A stretch of 64,000 bases of DNA from contig JAUZNZ010000007.1 of the NCBI GenBank assembly GCA_030706735.1, positions 62,001 through 126,000 on the forward strand. The letters run 5' to 3'. The stretch is from Bacteroidota bacterium (GTDB lineage: Bacteria > Bacteroidota > Bacteroidia > Chitinophagales > Chitinophagaceae). The notes under the pieces were generated by a model. The model worked only from the letters and a program-made list of their open reading frames with translations, searched no databases and was not told the DNA's origin. This document shows positions 17,313 through 25,357 of this stretch, piece after piece (position 1 is the first letter of the stretch; the number at the start of each line of letters is the position of its first letter). A program made the translations under genes and the position numbers.

Positions 17313-18631
17313 CAGGCGGTTATTTCTTCGAGCTCATCCAGTCCTTCGGGGGTCACCGGCTCTTCGCCCATCATCCTCCGAAGCGCATTCTGGAGATTGA
17401 CCAACTGCCTGAAAATATCGTGTTCCGGACGCTGGCCGAGGGGCGTTTGCGGGGACTTGAAATAGAATGACAGCCAATCCTGGATCCCGCTCATTCCCGC
17501 TCTTTTGGCAAGGTCCGCAAACAGGGCAAGGTCAAGCACCAACGGAGCGGCCAGGATCGAATCCCTGCAAAGGAAATTGATCTTGATCTGCATCGAATAG
17601 CCCAGCCAGCCGAAGATGTCGATATTGTCCCAGCTTTCCTTATTGTCTCCGTGCGGAGGATAATAATTGATCCGGATCTTATGATAGAGCTCACCGTATA
17701 GTTCGGGGCTGAGGTCGGGGCGCAGGATATCTTCCAGGACGCTCAACTTCGATACTTCCTTGGTCCGGAAATTGTCCGGCTCGTCCAGTACGAACCCGTC
17801 CCGGTTGCCGAGGATATTGGTCGAGAACCAGCCTTTCACGCCTAGGGCCCTTGCCTGCAGACCGGGAGCCAGGATCGTCTTCATCAGGGTCTGGCCCGTT
17901 TTGAAATCCTTGCCTCCGATGGGGGTTCCGGTCTTTCTTGCCAATTCGATCAGCGCCGGGATGTCGCAGGTCAGGTTGGGCGCGCCGTTCATGAAGGGGA
18001 TCCCCATACGGATCGCCGCATAGGCATAGATCATGCTGGGGGCAATACGCGGGTCGTTCTCGCGCAATGCTTTTTCAAAAGCGCTGATGCTGTTATGAAC
18101 CTCCGAAGGCTCCGAATATTTTTCCGTCGAGCCGCACCATACGATTACCATGCGGTCGCACTCGTGCGCATCCTGAAATTGGGCGATATCGTCCATGAGC
18201 GCTTCGGCGAGCTCATATTTGTTGGCTCCCTGCTTGATGTGGGTGCCGTCGAGGTTCTTGACATAGTTCCGGTCGAATACGCCCTTCATGGGCTTAATGG
18301 CTTCGAGTTCGGGACGAAGCGCGTGCAGGAGGCCGGGTTCCAATACCTTCGCCCTGGAGGCCGCCTCATACACATTATCTTCATATATATCCCAGCCGCC
18401 GAAGTGGATGTCCTGCAGGTTGGCCAGGGGTACAAAGTCCTTTATTTTCGGGTAATCATTCCCCGATTTGCGATTTAAATGAATATTTCCCATTTGCGTG
18501 ATGGATCCGATCGGTTGAGCAATGCCTTTCTTGATCGCTTCTACACCGGCGATCAGCGTAGTAGCCACAGCGCCTAAACCAGGGAGAAGCACGCCCAGTT
18601 TGCCATTTGATCCTTTAACTTCCATAGTCAT
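17312..18631 (-). CDS. ino1: Inositol-3-phosphate synthase (myo-inositol-1-phosphate synthase)
   Basis: 439 residues, the usual size for prokaryotic and eukaryotic INO1. It converts glucose 6-phosphate into inositol 3-phosphate with an NAD cofactor that is regenerated. Seen in the sequence are the nucleotide-binding LLPGLGAVATT near the N-terminus, VIVWCGSTEKY, FMNGAPNLTCDIPAL, and the lysine-rich catalytic stretch IGGKDFKTGQTLMKTILAP with NILGNRDG after it. It is the first gene of the operon, and the 235-base gap upstream carries a strong inverted repeat (18683-18717). Start is the ATG at 18631; an in-frame ATG two codons on is equally usable. Confidence 0.95.
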   Translation of the reverse strand: MTMEVKGSNGKLGVLLPGLGAVATTLIAGVEAIKKGIAQPIGSITQMGNIHLNRKSGNDYPKIKDFVPLANLQDIHFGGWDIYEDNVYEAASRAKVLEPGLLHALRPELEAIKPMKGVFDRNYVKNLDGTHIKQGANKYELAEALMDDIAQFQDAHECDRMVIVWCGSTEKYSEPSEVHNSISAFEKALRENDPRIAPSMIYAYAAIRMGIPFMNGAPNLTCDIPALIELARKTGTPIGGKDFKTGQTLMKTILAPGLQARALGVKGWFSTNILGNRDGFVLDEPDNFRTKEVSKLSVLEDILRPDLSPELYGELYHKIRINYYPPHGDNKESWDNIDIFGWLGYSMQIKINFLCRDSILAAPLVLDLALFADLAKRAGMSGIQDWLSFYFKSPQTPLGQRPEHDIFRQLVNLQNALRRMMGEEPVTPEGLDELEEITA

Positions 18632-18682
18632 TTATTTAGAGTGAATAATTCGCCAATAGTTTGTAAAATTATTGAATTATTG

Positions 18683-18717
18683 ATCTTTCGAACAAAATTG
18701 TTTTTCGGTCGAAAGAT
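18683..18717 (-). promoter_or_regulatory. Inverted repeat upstream of the inositol-lipid operon
   Basis: A perfect 9-base inverted repeat ATCTTTCGA (18683-18691) and TCGAAAGAT (18709-18717) encloses a 17-base spacer, which itself holds the smaller palindrome AACAA-AA-TTGTT (18691-18702). A near-match to the -7 box (CAATTTTG on the - strand, 18700-18693) lies inside the spacer, so a protein bound here would cover the promoter. Next to it, ATTATTGA is repeated in tandem (18668-18675, 18676-18683). It is 52 bases upstream of the inositol-phosphate synthase start. The rest of 18632-18866 shows nothing gene-like. Confidence 0.5.
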
Positions 18718-18866
18718 TTTTACACAGGTGTGACAGTGAACTGATTGCAATATAGCCATTAAAATAGTACCTGACGAAGAAGGTCGGTGAATGTGGACAT
18801 TTGCAAGGTGGAGCACGCTGCTTTTAACACGATTTTAATATTACTAAACCTCTCCAAACAGGTCGA

Positions 18867-20045
18867 TCATACACTGAGGCGTCTATCCCGTGCCAGGTTC
18901 TTCCATTCTCCGGTCAATCGCCCGTCTTCGATGGTAAGCGCGCGTTCATAGAGGGCAACGGTGGGGCATATGTGAAAGGGGAGACCGTACAGTACGTCGC
19001 CCCGATGCAGCAGATGGCGACCTGTGCCCGCGTCGAGGACCAGGTGCTCTTCACTGTGGCCGACCGGCGTCAGGGGGACGGGAGCGTTCAGGAAGCTGAC
19101 GCGCCCGGACAACTCATTCTCCGCTGCGACGGACTTATGTCCCAGATCAAGGCAAAGCCGGCTATCGCCGGGGAGGGAAACGACCCTTGTGACGACCAGG
19201 GCCGCCGGCAGGAATCCTTGTTCCGGGCACTGATCCTGGTATCCTTTATCCCAATAAACGAAGGTGCCCGGGCTGCATTCGACCTCTTTGCGCAGACAAT
19301 GGATCGAAAAGCCGGGGGATCCACCGGCGATGACCGGGACTGGATGGGCGCCGATCGCCTGCCGCATGTCCAGAACGGGCGCGAATGCCTTGTCGCATGC
19401 GTCTTTCCGACGTTGGAAGTCCACATCGCGGATATGGCCATCATAGGCGTGGAGGCCGAAGGCGTGCAAGCCGACCGGCATCAGGTCTTTCTTGCCGCCA
19501 GGCCGGTTAGCCGGCTTCACGTAACGCTGAAAAAGCATGACGGCCTTTCCTCCCGGCGGGATGCCCGTGCGGTGCATCCCCAGGTCCAGGTCCATCCAGC
19601 CGTGGATCCGAAGGCTGTTCGCGGCAAACGCCTTATCCATGGATTCAGCCGCCTCCGGATCATCGAAGAGACAGGAGAATCCGGTTGCCGGATACAGCCT
19701 GACCAGGGAAATAAAGCGTTCGAGCTTGGGACCGACGGGCTGATAAGCCAACAGGACGTCCTTTGCGCCACAGGCTGCCAACATTTCTGCTTCGGCGATC
19801 GTTGCGCATTTGAATTTATGGATCCCCGCCTCCAGCATCATGCGGGTGACATCGGGTGACTTGTGCGTTTTGACATGGGGCCTGAGGCGGGACAGATCGC
19901 CTCCGACCATGGCGATAGCCGTCCGGATATTCTCCCTGACGCGACCCGGATAGACGACCAGGGCGGGCGAGTCGATCCGGTCCACATCGGCGATCAGGTA
20001 CCATCTCATGCCATCGGGTCCTTGCGATTCGCTGGGTTCTTGCAT
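18867..20045 (-). CDS. D-serine dehydratase / D-threonine aldolase family PLP enzyme
   Basis: 392 residues from the ATG at 20045, chosen because longer in-frame starts run into the RidA gene and add no conserved sequence. It has the alanine-racemase-like N-terminal barrel with the PLP lysine in LRPHVKTHKS, and a C-terminal domain with the zinc pair His-x-Cys (LPFHICPTVALYE) found in DSD1/D-threonine aldolase proteins. Such enzymes break down D-serine, D-threonine or beta-hydroxy-D-amino acids. It starts one base after the RidA stop. RidA destroys the reactive enamine/imine made by PLP dehydratases, so the pairing favours a dehydratase reaction. The exact D-amino-acid substrate is not clear. 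Confidence 0.85.
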   Translation of the reverse strand: MQEPSESQGPDGMRWYLIADVDRIDSPALVVYPGRVRENIRTAIAMVGGDLSRLRPHVKTHKSPDVTRMMLEAGIHKFKCATIAEAEMLAACGAKDVLLAYQPVGPKLERFISLVRLYPATGFSCLFDDPEAAESMDKAFAANSLRIHGWMDLDLGMHRTGIPPGGKAVMLFQRYVKPANRPGGKKDLMPVGLHAFGLHAYDGHIRDVDFQRRKDACDKAFAPVLDMRQAIGAHPVPVIAGGSPGFSIHCLRKEVECSPGTFVYWDKGYQDQCPEQGFLPAALVVTRVVSLPGDSRLCLDLGHKSVAAENELSGRVSFLNAPVPLTPVGHSEEHLVLDAGTGRHLLHRGDVLYGLPFHICPTVALYERALTIEDGRLTGEWKNLARDRRLSV

Positions 20046-20046
20046 A

Positions 20047-20538
20047 TCAAAAGAGTTCAAATACTGCTTCGATCTCGACCGGGATATTTCCGGGAAGTGA
20101 GCCCATGCCCACGGCACTCCTCACCCCGACGCCCAGGTCTTCGCCCCAGACCTGCGCAAATAATTCACTGCATCCGTTGATCACATAGGGATGCTGGCTG
20201 AAATCGGGTGTGCATCCCAGCATGCCCAGCACCTTGATCACGCGTTTAACCTTGTCGAGACTTCCGAGCTGCGCCCTGATGGTCGACAGGATGGCCAGAC
20301 CCGTTTGCCGGGCGGCCAGTTTGCCTTGCTGCATGTCCAGGTCCTTGCCTATGAAGCCGACGATCAGGGTACCATCTTCCCTGACCGGACCGTGACCGGA
20401 GACGTACAGATATTTTCCGTCGATCAGGCAGGGCTTGTAAACGCCCATGGGACGCGGCGGCGGCGGAAGGGTCAGGCCGAGGGCAGCGAACCGCTGTTCG
20501 GGAATCGATGGGTGGGCTGGCGCGGCGGGCGATGTCAT
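20047..20538 (-). CDS. RidA family enamine/imine deaminase-like protein
   Basis: 163 residues, of the longer YjgF-like subclass (PEQRFAALGLTLPPPPRPMG; LYVSGHGPVREDG; VRSAVGMGSLPGNIPVEIEA). The family hydrolyses 2-aminoacrylate and related intermediates that leak from PLP enzymes. This subclass often lacks the canonical catalytic arginine position of E. coli RidA; here VRSAVG and the ending IPVEIEAVFEL keep the general pattern, so activity is probable but not certain. It is followed at one base by a PLP D-amino-acid lyase and preceded at 24 bases by the phosphodiesterase gene. Confidence 0.85.
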   Translation of the reverse strand: MTSPAAPAHPSIPEQRFAALGLTLPPPPRPMGVYKPCLIDGKYLYVSGHGPVREDGTLIVGFIGKDLDMQQGKLAARQTGLAILSTIRAQLGSLDKVKRVIKVLGMLGCTPDFSQHPYVINGCSELFAQVWGEDLGVGVRSAVGMGSLPGNIPVEIEAVFELF

Positions 20539-20539
20539 A

Positions 20540-20567
20540 TATTCCGTATTGTGTATTCCGTATTATG
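20540..20567. repeat. 14-base tandem duplication between ridA and the phosphodiesterase gene
   Basis: TATTCCGTATTGTG (20540-20553) is followed directly by TATTCCGTATTATG (20554-20567), 13 of 14 bases identical. It lies just upstream of the ridA start and includes the end of the phosphodiesterase gene, so it looks like a recent slip duplication. Confidence 0.75.
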
Positions 20568-21849
20568 GGTTTGCGAGAATACCCCGGAGCGTATCCAGGT
20601 TCCCGTCGATCTTATCCGTTATCGTGAGCCCAAGCACCTTTGCAATGAGGGGATAGACGGCGACATTTTGGAACGTGCCGATCTTCCCGTGTTGTCTGAA
20701 CGCAGGCCCCCAGGCATAAAAGCTGGCTTGCATATCGGCCAGCGCGTTATCAAAGCCGTGCATGCCCGGCAAGGGTTTCCGGTGCATGGTATTGAACATC
20801 TTCGGAAACCTGGCTACGAGAAGGATGTCGCCGATCCGGTCGAAGCGATCATCCGACGCGGCGTAATGCCATCTGACGGGCGTCTCGTCAGGCAGGTAAA
20901 CGTCATAATCCTGTGCCTTCGCCTTCAGGTTGCGATAAGCGGGCAGGACATCGCCCTTGTTCAGCGCGTACAAGTGCAGTTGGGTTTCGCCATCCCTGAC
21001 TATGAATCTGGTCGTATCCACTTCGGCGGGCAGGGGCAGCAGGTGCGCCGTATCGGTCAGGGTCATGCCGTGATCCGAGACAAAGACGAAGCTGACGGGC
21101 AGGCGCAGGGAATCCACTACCCTATTCAATTGGCCAATGCAATCGTCAACCAGGTGCACGGCGTCGGCCGCCTCTTTCGAATCCGGGCCACTGATATGTT
21201 CTGCGTGGTCGACCTGAGAGAGATAGAACGTAATGAGGTGTGGCCTTTTATCTTCCGGCAGGGTCAGCCAATCCCTGACGATCCGGATGCGCCGGTCGAA
21301 GGGTATCTTATCGTTGAATGTATAGTAATAGGTCGGACGGATGCCCCGGATCGCCGCTTCCGAGCCGACCCAGAAAAGGCTGGCCGTCAGCATATGCTGT
21401 TGCTCGGCCAGCACCCAGATCGGTGTGCCGCCGTACCAGGAGCCGTCCTGCACCACGTCCTTGTCCCTGATCTGGTAGGTCTTCTTTTTTTTCGCGTCAT
21501 AGAAGGTATTGTCCACGATGCCGTGATGGGAGGGATAGAGGCCCGTCACCAGCGCATAATGATTGGGGAAGGTGACGGAAGGATAGGAAGGCATCATGGC
21601 GACCGACGTCACGCCTTTTTCCCGCAGGTCAAGCAGATTCTCCGCGTGATATTTATCGGCCAGATCGTAGCGGAAGCCGTCTGCCGAAATAAGGATGACG
21701 TAGGGCTTCTTACGCTGTTCAGGCGAGTTGATCCGTCCGGACGCAATGATCTGAGCGGTATCCTGCGCGGGCGACCTGATGGGTAAGAAGAGCGTCGCGA
21801 GGAGCACATATACGGGGAGCAAAGACACGGGGAGCAAAGATCGGTGCAT
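20563..21849 (-). CDS. Ectonucleotide pyrophosphatase/phosphodiesterase family protein (alkaline phosphatase superfamily)
   Basis: 428 residues with an N-terminal signal peptide (LLPVYVLLATLFLPIRSPAQ), so it acts outside the cytoplasm. The metal-binding Asp57 (ISADGFRYD), the catalytic Thr93 with Asn96 (PSYPSVTFPNHYALVTG), DHAEHISG, and the later VFVSDHGM metal block are all present. The family cleaves phosphodiester or pyrophosphate bonds in nucleotides, and some members cleave phosphocholine or other phosphoester lipids. It starts 2 bases after the MutS2 stop and is co-transcribed with it, ridA and the D-amino-acid lyase; a functional link among these is not evident. Confidence 0.9.
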   Translation of the reverse strand: MHRSLLPVSLLPVYVLLATLFLPIRSPAQDTAQIIASGRINSPEQRKKPYVILISADGFRYDLADKYHAENLLDLREKGVTSVAMMPSYPSVTFPNHYALVTGLYPSHHGIVDNTFYDAKKKKTYQIRDKDVVQDGSWYGGTPIWVLAEQQHMLTASLFWVGSEAAIRGIRPTYYYTFNDKIPFDRRIRIVRDWLTLPEDKRPHLITFYLSQVDHAEHISGPDSKEAADAVHLVDDCIGQLNRVVDSLRLPVSFVFVSDHGMTLTDTAHLLPLPAEVDTTRFIVRDGETQLHLYALNKGDVLPAYRNLKAKAQDYDVYLPDETPVRWHYAASDDRFDRIGDILLVARFPKMFNTMHRKPLPGMHGFDNALADMQASFYAWGPAFRQHGKIGTFQNVAVYPLIAKVLGLTITDKIDGNLDTLRGILANP

Positions 21850-21851
21850 GG

Positions 21852-23963
21852 TTATTGATTTATGATATCCGGTTTGTCACGCACGACGGTCAGGTCCGCG
21901 AGCCCCACGGTGATCGGCACGAGGCCTACCTGCACGACGGCCCGTTTAGCACGGATCTCCCTGACGATGCCGACCTGGTGATTCTTGCGCATCATGACCT
22001 TGTCGCCTACCTGGATGTCGCCGCCGACCTCCTGATATTTCGAATCGAACTTCTTTTTTACTTTTTCGTTGACCTGTTGTTCCTTTTGTTTGAAGAGCAG
22101 GGCCTGCATTTGCCTGATCACTTCGTTCTTATCCTCTGCCTTTCGCCAGTCGAAGATGATCTGCTTCAGCTTGCGTTCCATATCCTTCAGGTAGGCCAGG
22201 CGATCTTCCGTAAGCTTGTTCTGGTGCTTCAGCAATTCCACCTGCTGGCTGTGACGTTCCCGGTCCATCAGGGTTTCCATCTCCTTCTTCAGCTTTTCAT
22301 TCTCTTTGAGCAGGCGGTGCAATTCTTTTTCCCGCAGCTCGAGGTTGCGCAGATCCTGTTCGGTCCGGTTAAGGAGCTTGTCGAGCCGGAAATGATCCTC
22401 GTCGACCAGTCCCCTTGCCCGTTTAATCAGGCCGGGTTCCAGCCCGATCCGTTCGGCTATGGAAAATGTATACGAACTTCCGGGCTTGCCGATGATGAGG
22501 CGATAGAGCGGTTGGAGGTTGACCTCGTCGAAGGCCATGGCGGCATTGACGATGCCGGGAGTGCGGCCGGCCATGACCTTGAGGTTGAGATAATGTGTCG
22601 TGACGATACCGAGGGCATGCCTCCTGACCAGTTCTTCCAGGATCACTTCGGCGAATGCGCCACCGAGGTTCGGGTCGCTGCCGCTGCCCAGCTCATCGAT
22701 GAAGAAAAGCGTCTTGCCGTTCGCGTTCTCCATGAAATACTTCATGTTCTTCAGGTGGGAGCTGTAGGTGCTCAGTTCGAACTCGAGGCTTTGCGTGTCG
22801 CCGATATGGATCATGAGCTGTTTGAAAATACCCAATTCCGAATCAGGGTGGACGGGGATCAGCAAGCCGCTCTGTATCATCAGCTGAAGCAATCCAACTG
22901 TCTTCAGGGTGACCGTCTTTCCGCCGGCATTCGGGCCGGAGATGACCAGGAGGCGATCCTTTTCATTGAGGTTGATCGAGGTGGGGATGGTGGGTTTCTG
23001 GTTCTTCCTGTTATAAAGATAGAGCAGGGGATGATAGGCCTGAATAAGATTGACGATCGCTTTATCGTGCACCCGGGGAAAATTGCCGTTTATGTCGATG
23101 GCCAGTTTCGCTTTGGCGCGGATGAAATCGAATTCACCGAGCAGGCTATGCCATACGTCGAGCAGCGGAGCGTGAGCGGAAAGGCGGCCGGTCAATTCAC
23201 GCAATATCCGATAGACTTCGCGGCTTTCCTCATGTTCCAGCGAGAAGACCTCGTTATTGAGCCCGATCGTCTCTTCCGGCTCGACGAATGAAGTGCGCCT
23301 CGTGTCGCTCTCTCCATGAAGTATGCCTTTGACCTGCCGTTTATGCTCCGCAAAAATGGCCACCACCCTCCTGCCATTCAGGAAGGATTCTTCGATATCG
23401 GCGACATAGCCTGATTTCGCCAACTTGGACAGGATGCGGTCGAAGGCCCTGCGCAACTCGTTGCGTTTGCGGTAAAGCCCGATGCGTATGGAAGCCAGCG
23501 CCTCGGAGGCGTTATCCCGAACATTGCCGGACTCGTCGAGGATCTCGTCGATGTCTTTGATGATCGCACGCTCGTAATGCGTGGCGGCGATGACCTTAGC
23601 CAGGGCGGGATAGGCGATCTTTCGTTCGGCGTCGAACCAGCGAAATATTTTTTCCATGCTGTCCGCGAGGCGCCTCACCTGCATGAATTGCTCGCCTGAG
23701 AGAACCGCGCCCGGGATGCTCATCAATTTCAGCTCCCTTGAGAGGTTGAGGGTATGATCGTTGGGAAAATACTGACCGGCGGCGATGAGCCCTTTGAACT
23801 CATGCGCCTGGCGGAGTTCGAGTTCAATGAATTCGAGACGGGTATGAACACGGAGGTCTTCCGCCTTTGCCCTGGCATATTCGGTCTGACAATGCTCCGC
23901 CAGCAGTGTCCTCACTTTATCAAACTCCAATTGCACCAAGGCAGATCCCGGAAAGACTTTCAT
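21852..23963 (-). CDS. MutS2-type DNA-binding ATPase lacking a C-terminal Smr domain
   Basis: 703 residues. N-terminal MutS core helices (about 1-300) lead into the ATPase with Walker A around 343-350 (SGPNAGGKTVT), Walker B Asp423-Glu424 (FFIDELGSGSDP) and VTTHYLNLK. A charged coiled coil follows (about 520-630), then a small KOW-like beta domain (VGDKVMMRKNHQVGIVREI). MutS2 proteins bind branched DNA or stalled ribosomes. Most carry an Smr nuclease domain at the C-terminus, but this one stops at about 703 residues without it, and the stop is immediately followed by the next gene. It heads its operon, with a perfect -7 box upstream. Confidence 0.88.
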   Translation of the reverse strand: MKVFPGSALVQLEFDKVRTLLAEHCQTEYARAKAEDLRVHTRLEFIELELRQAHEFKGLIAAGQYFPNDHTLNLSRELKLMSIPGAVLSGEQFMQVRRLADSMEKIFRWFDAERKIAYPALAKVIAATHYERAIIKDIDEILDESGNVRDNASEALASIRIGLYRKRNELRRAFDRILSKLAKSGYVADIEESFLNGRRVVAIFAEHKRQVKGILHGESDTRRTSFVEPEETIGLNNEVFSLEHEESREVYRILRELTGRLSAHAPLLDVWHSLLGEFDFIRAKAKLAIDINGNFPRVHDKAIVNLIQAYHPLLYLYNRKNQKPTIPTSINLNEKDRLLVISGPNAGGKTVTLKTVGLLQLMIQSGLLIPVHPDSELGIFKQLMIHIGDTQSLEFELSTYSSHLKNMKYFMENANGKTLFFIDELGSGSDPNLGGAFAEVILEELVRRHALGIVTTHYLNLKVMAGRTPGIVNAAMAFDEVNLQPLYRLIIGKPGSSYTFSIAERIGLEPGLIKRARGLVDEDHFRLDKLLNRTEQDLRNLELREKELHRLLKENEKLKKEMETLMDRERHSQQVELLKHQNKLTEDRLAYLKDMERKLKQIIFDWRKAEDKNEVIRQMQALLFKQKEQQVNEKVKKKFDSKYQEVGGDIQVGDKVMMRKNHQVGIVREIRAKRAVVQVGLVPITVGLADLTVVRDKPDIINQ

Positions 23964-23974
23964 AATTTAGGGTG

Positions 23975-23982
23975 CAAAGGTA
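23975..23982 (-). promoter_or_regulatory. -7 promoter box of the mutS2 operon
   Basis: On the - strand the sequence reads TACCTTTG, a perfect TAnnTTTG. It lies 11 bases upstream of the mutS2 ATG, so the leader would be only a few bases long. No good -33 TTTG is visible. Confidence 0.55.
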
Positions 23983-24038
23983 CGGAGGATGGAGGAAATG
24001 GATTCCGATGGGCGGCGTGGCGGTCCGTGGAACTATTG

Positions 24039-25250
24039 TCAGCGCGTGGTTTGTTCGGTCAGGTGTTTCCAGAACAGGCCTACGATCAGCAGGGCGGCAA
24101 GGCCTTCGGCCAGTATCGTATTGGGTGCGCCGATATACTGCGAGACGGTTCCCACCAGCAGACTGCCCAGGGGCTGCATGCCGAAATAGGCCATGGCGAA
24201 ATAGCTGATCATCCGCCCGCGCATGGCCGGCGTTACGGTCGTCTGGATGATGGTGTTGGTGATCGTCGTTTGGGCCATCATGCCAAAGCCGGCCAGTAAA
24301 GCAAAGAGCATGGCCAGCGGGAACCATGGCGTATGGGAGAACAGGATCAGTCCCAGCCCGAACAGGATGCTGTTCACCCAGAGGATCCGTTTGCTATTGG
24401 CCGCCGTTCCGACAGAAGCCAGGAACAGGCCGCCCGCCACCGCTCCCATGGCGATAAAGCTGTTCATATATCCAAAGGTGGACGCATTTCCTTTGTAAAC
24501 GACCTTCGCATAGTAAGGCAGGAGGGTGGCAAAAGGGATGACCAGCAGACTCATCGCCATCAGCATGAGGATCACGCGCGCGATCGAGGGCGTCTGTCTC
24601 AGATAGGTCATGCCCTCGCGCAGGTCCGTGACCAGCTTCTTGTCATTCGACAAGGGAAGCCAGGCCGGAAGCCGCATCATGAGCAAGGAGGCGATCACCG
24701 CCAGGAAGCTGGCCGCATTCAGCAAAAAGCAAACGCCTCCCCCGAGTTTTTCCAACACGATGCCCGCCACGGCGGGGCCGGTGAGCCTGGCCAGGTTCAC
24801 CATGGACGAGTTGAGGGCAAGCGCGTTCGGAATATCCCGCTTATCGTCCACCATATCATATACGAGCGATTGGCGGGCGGGCACGTCGAAGGCATTGATG
24901 ACGCCCAGCATGGTGCTCAATCCCAATATCTCCCAAACCGTGTAGTGACCGAGCAGGACCAAGGTAGCGAGGAGGGCGGCCTGCAGCATGGAAGCCACCT
25001 GGGTGACCAACAGCACTTTGTAGCGGTTATACCGGTCCGAGATCACCCCGCCGAATAAAGAAAACAAGAACGAAGGGAATTGGCCCGCGAAGAAGGTCAG
25101 ACCGAGCATGAATGTGGAACGGGTCATCGTAAAAACCAGCCAGCTGACGGCCGTTCGTTGCATCCAGGTTCCGATCAGGGATGTGGATTGACCATATACG
25201 TAGAGGCGATAGTTGCGGCTTCGGAAGGCGGTGAATGTAGGAAGCTTCAT
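24039..25250 (-). CDS. MFS transporter (drug-efflux type)
   Basis: 403 residues with about twelve membrane helices. The start NYRLYVYGQSTSLIGTWMQR and the loop GGVISDRYNRYKVLLVTQV (the conserved loop 2-3 motif) match the MFS_3 / enterobactin-exporter-like group. Substrate unknown. It is divergent from a VOC-fold gene across a 107-base gap containing a 13-base palindrome, which suggests shared control by a repressor not encoded here. A near-match -7 box (TAACTTCG, - strand 25269-25262) sits 11 bases from the start, and a perfect TAAATTTG is at 25305-25298. Confidence 0.88.
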   Translation of the reverse strand: MKLPTFTAFRSRNYRLYVYGQSTSLIGTWMQRTAVSWLVFTMTRSTFMLGLTFFAGQFPSFLFSLFGGVISDRYNRYKVLLVTQVASMLQAALLATLVLLGHYTVWEILGLSTMLGVINAFDVPARQSLVYDMVDDKRDIPNALALNSSMVNLARLTGPAVAGIVLEKLGGGVCFLLNAASFLAVIASLLMMRLPAWLPLSNDKKLVTDLREGMTYLRQTPSIARVILMLMAMSLLVIPFATLLPYYAKVVYKGNASTFGYMNSFIAMGAVAGGLFLASVGTAANSKRILWVNSILFGLGLILFSHTPWFPLAMLFALLAGFGMMAQTTITNTIIQTTVTPAMRGRMISYFAMAYFGMQPLGSLLVGTVSQYIGAPNTILAEGLAALLIVGLFWKHLTEQTTR

Positions 25251-25297
25251 ACCCGGTGCTGCGAAGTTACGGAAATTTAGGGCCGTGGCCGATTTGT

Positions 25298-25355
25298 CAA
25301 ATTTATTTTACATTTAGTAAAGTTTATTTTATATTTGGTAACATAAACTTTACTA
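25298..25355. promoter_or_regulatory. Divergent promoter with a 13-base palindromic operator
   Basis: TAGTAAAGTTTAT (25315-25327) and ATAAACTTTACTA (25343-25355) form a perfect 13-base inverted repeat with a 15-base spacer. The + strand -7 box TATATTTG (25330-25337) lies within the spacer, and a - strand box TAAATTTG lies at 25305-25298. Overlapping this is a 21-base-period direct repeat, TTTATTTTACATTTAGTAA (25302-25320) against TTTATTTTATATTTGGTAA (25323-25341). Such geometry fits a dimeric repressor blocking both divergent genes. No regulator gene is next to it. Confidence 0.65.
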
Positions 25356-25357
25356 CA

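Noticed and set aside
20191..21786. Long + strand frame of 531 codons opposite the phosphodiesterase and ridA genes
   Set aside because: It is antisense to two clear genes, runs through their junction and shows no family pattern; such frames arise from the GC-rich codon use of the true strand.
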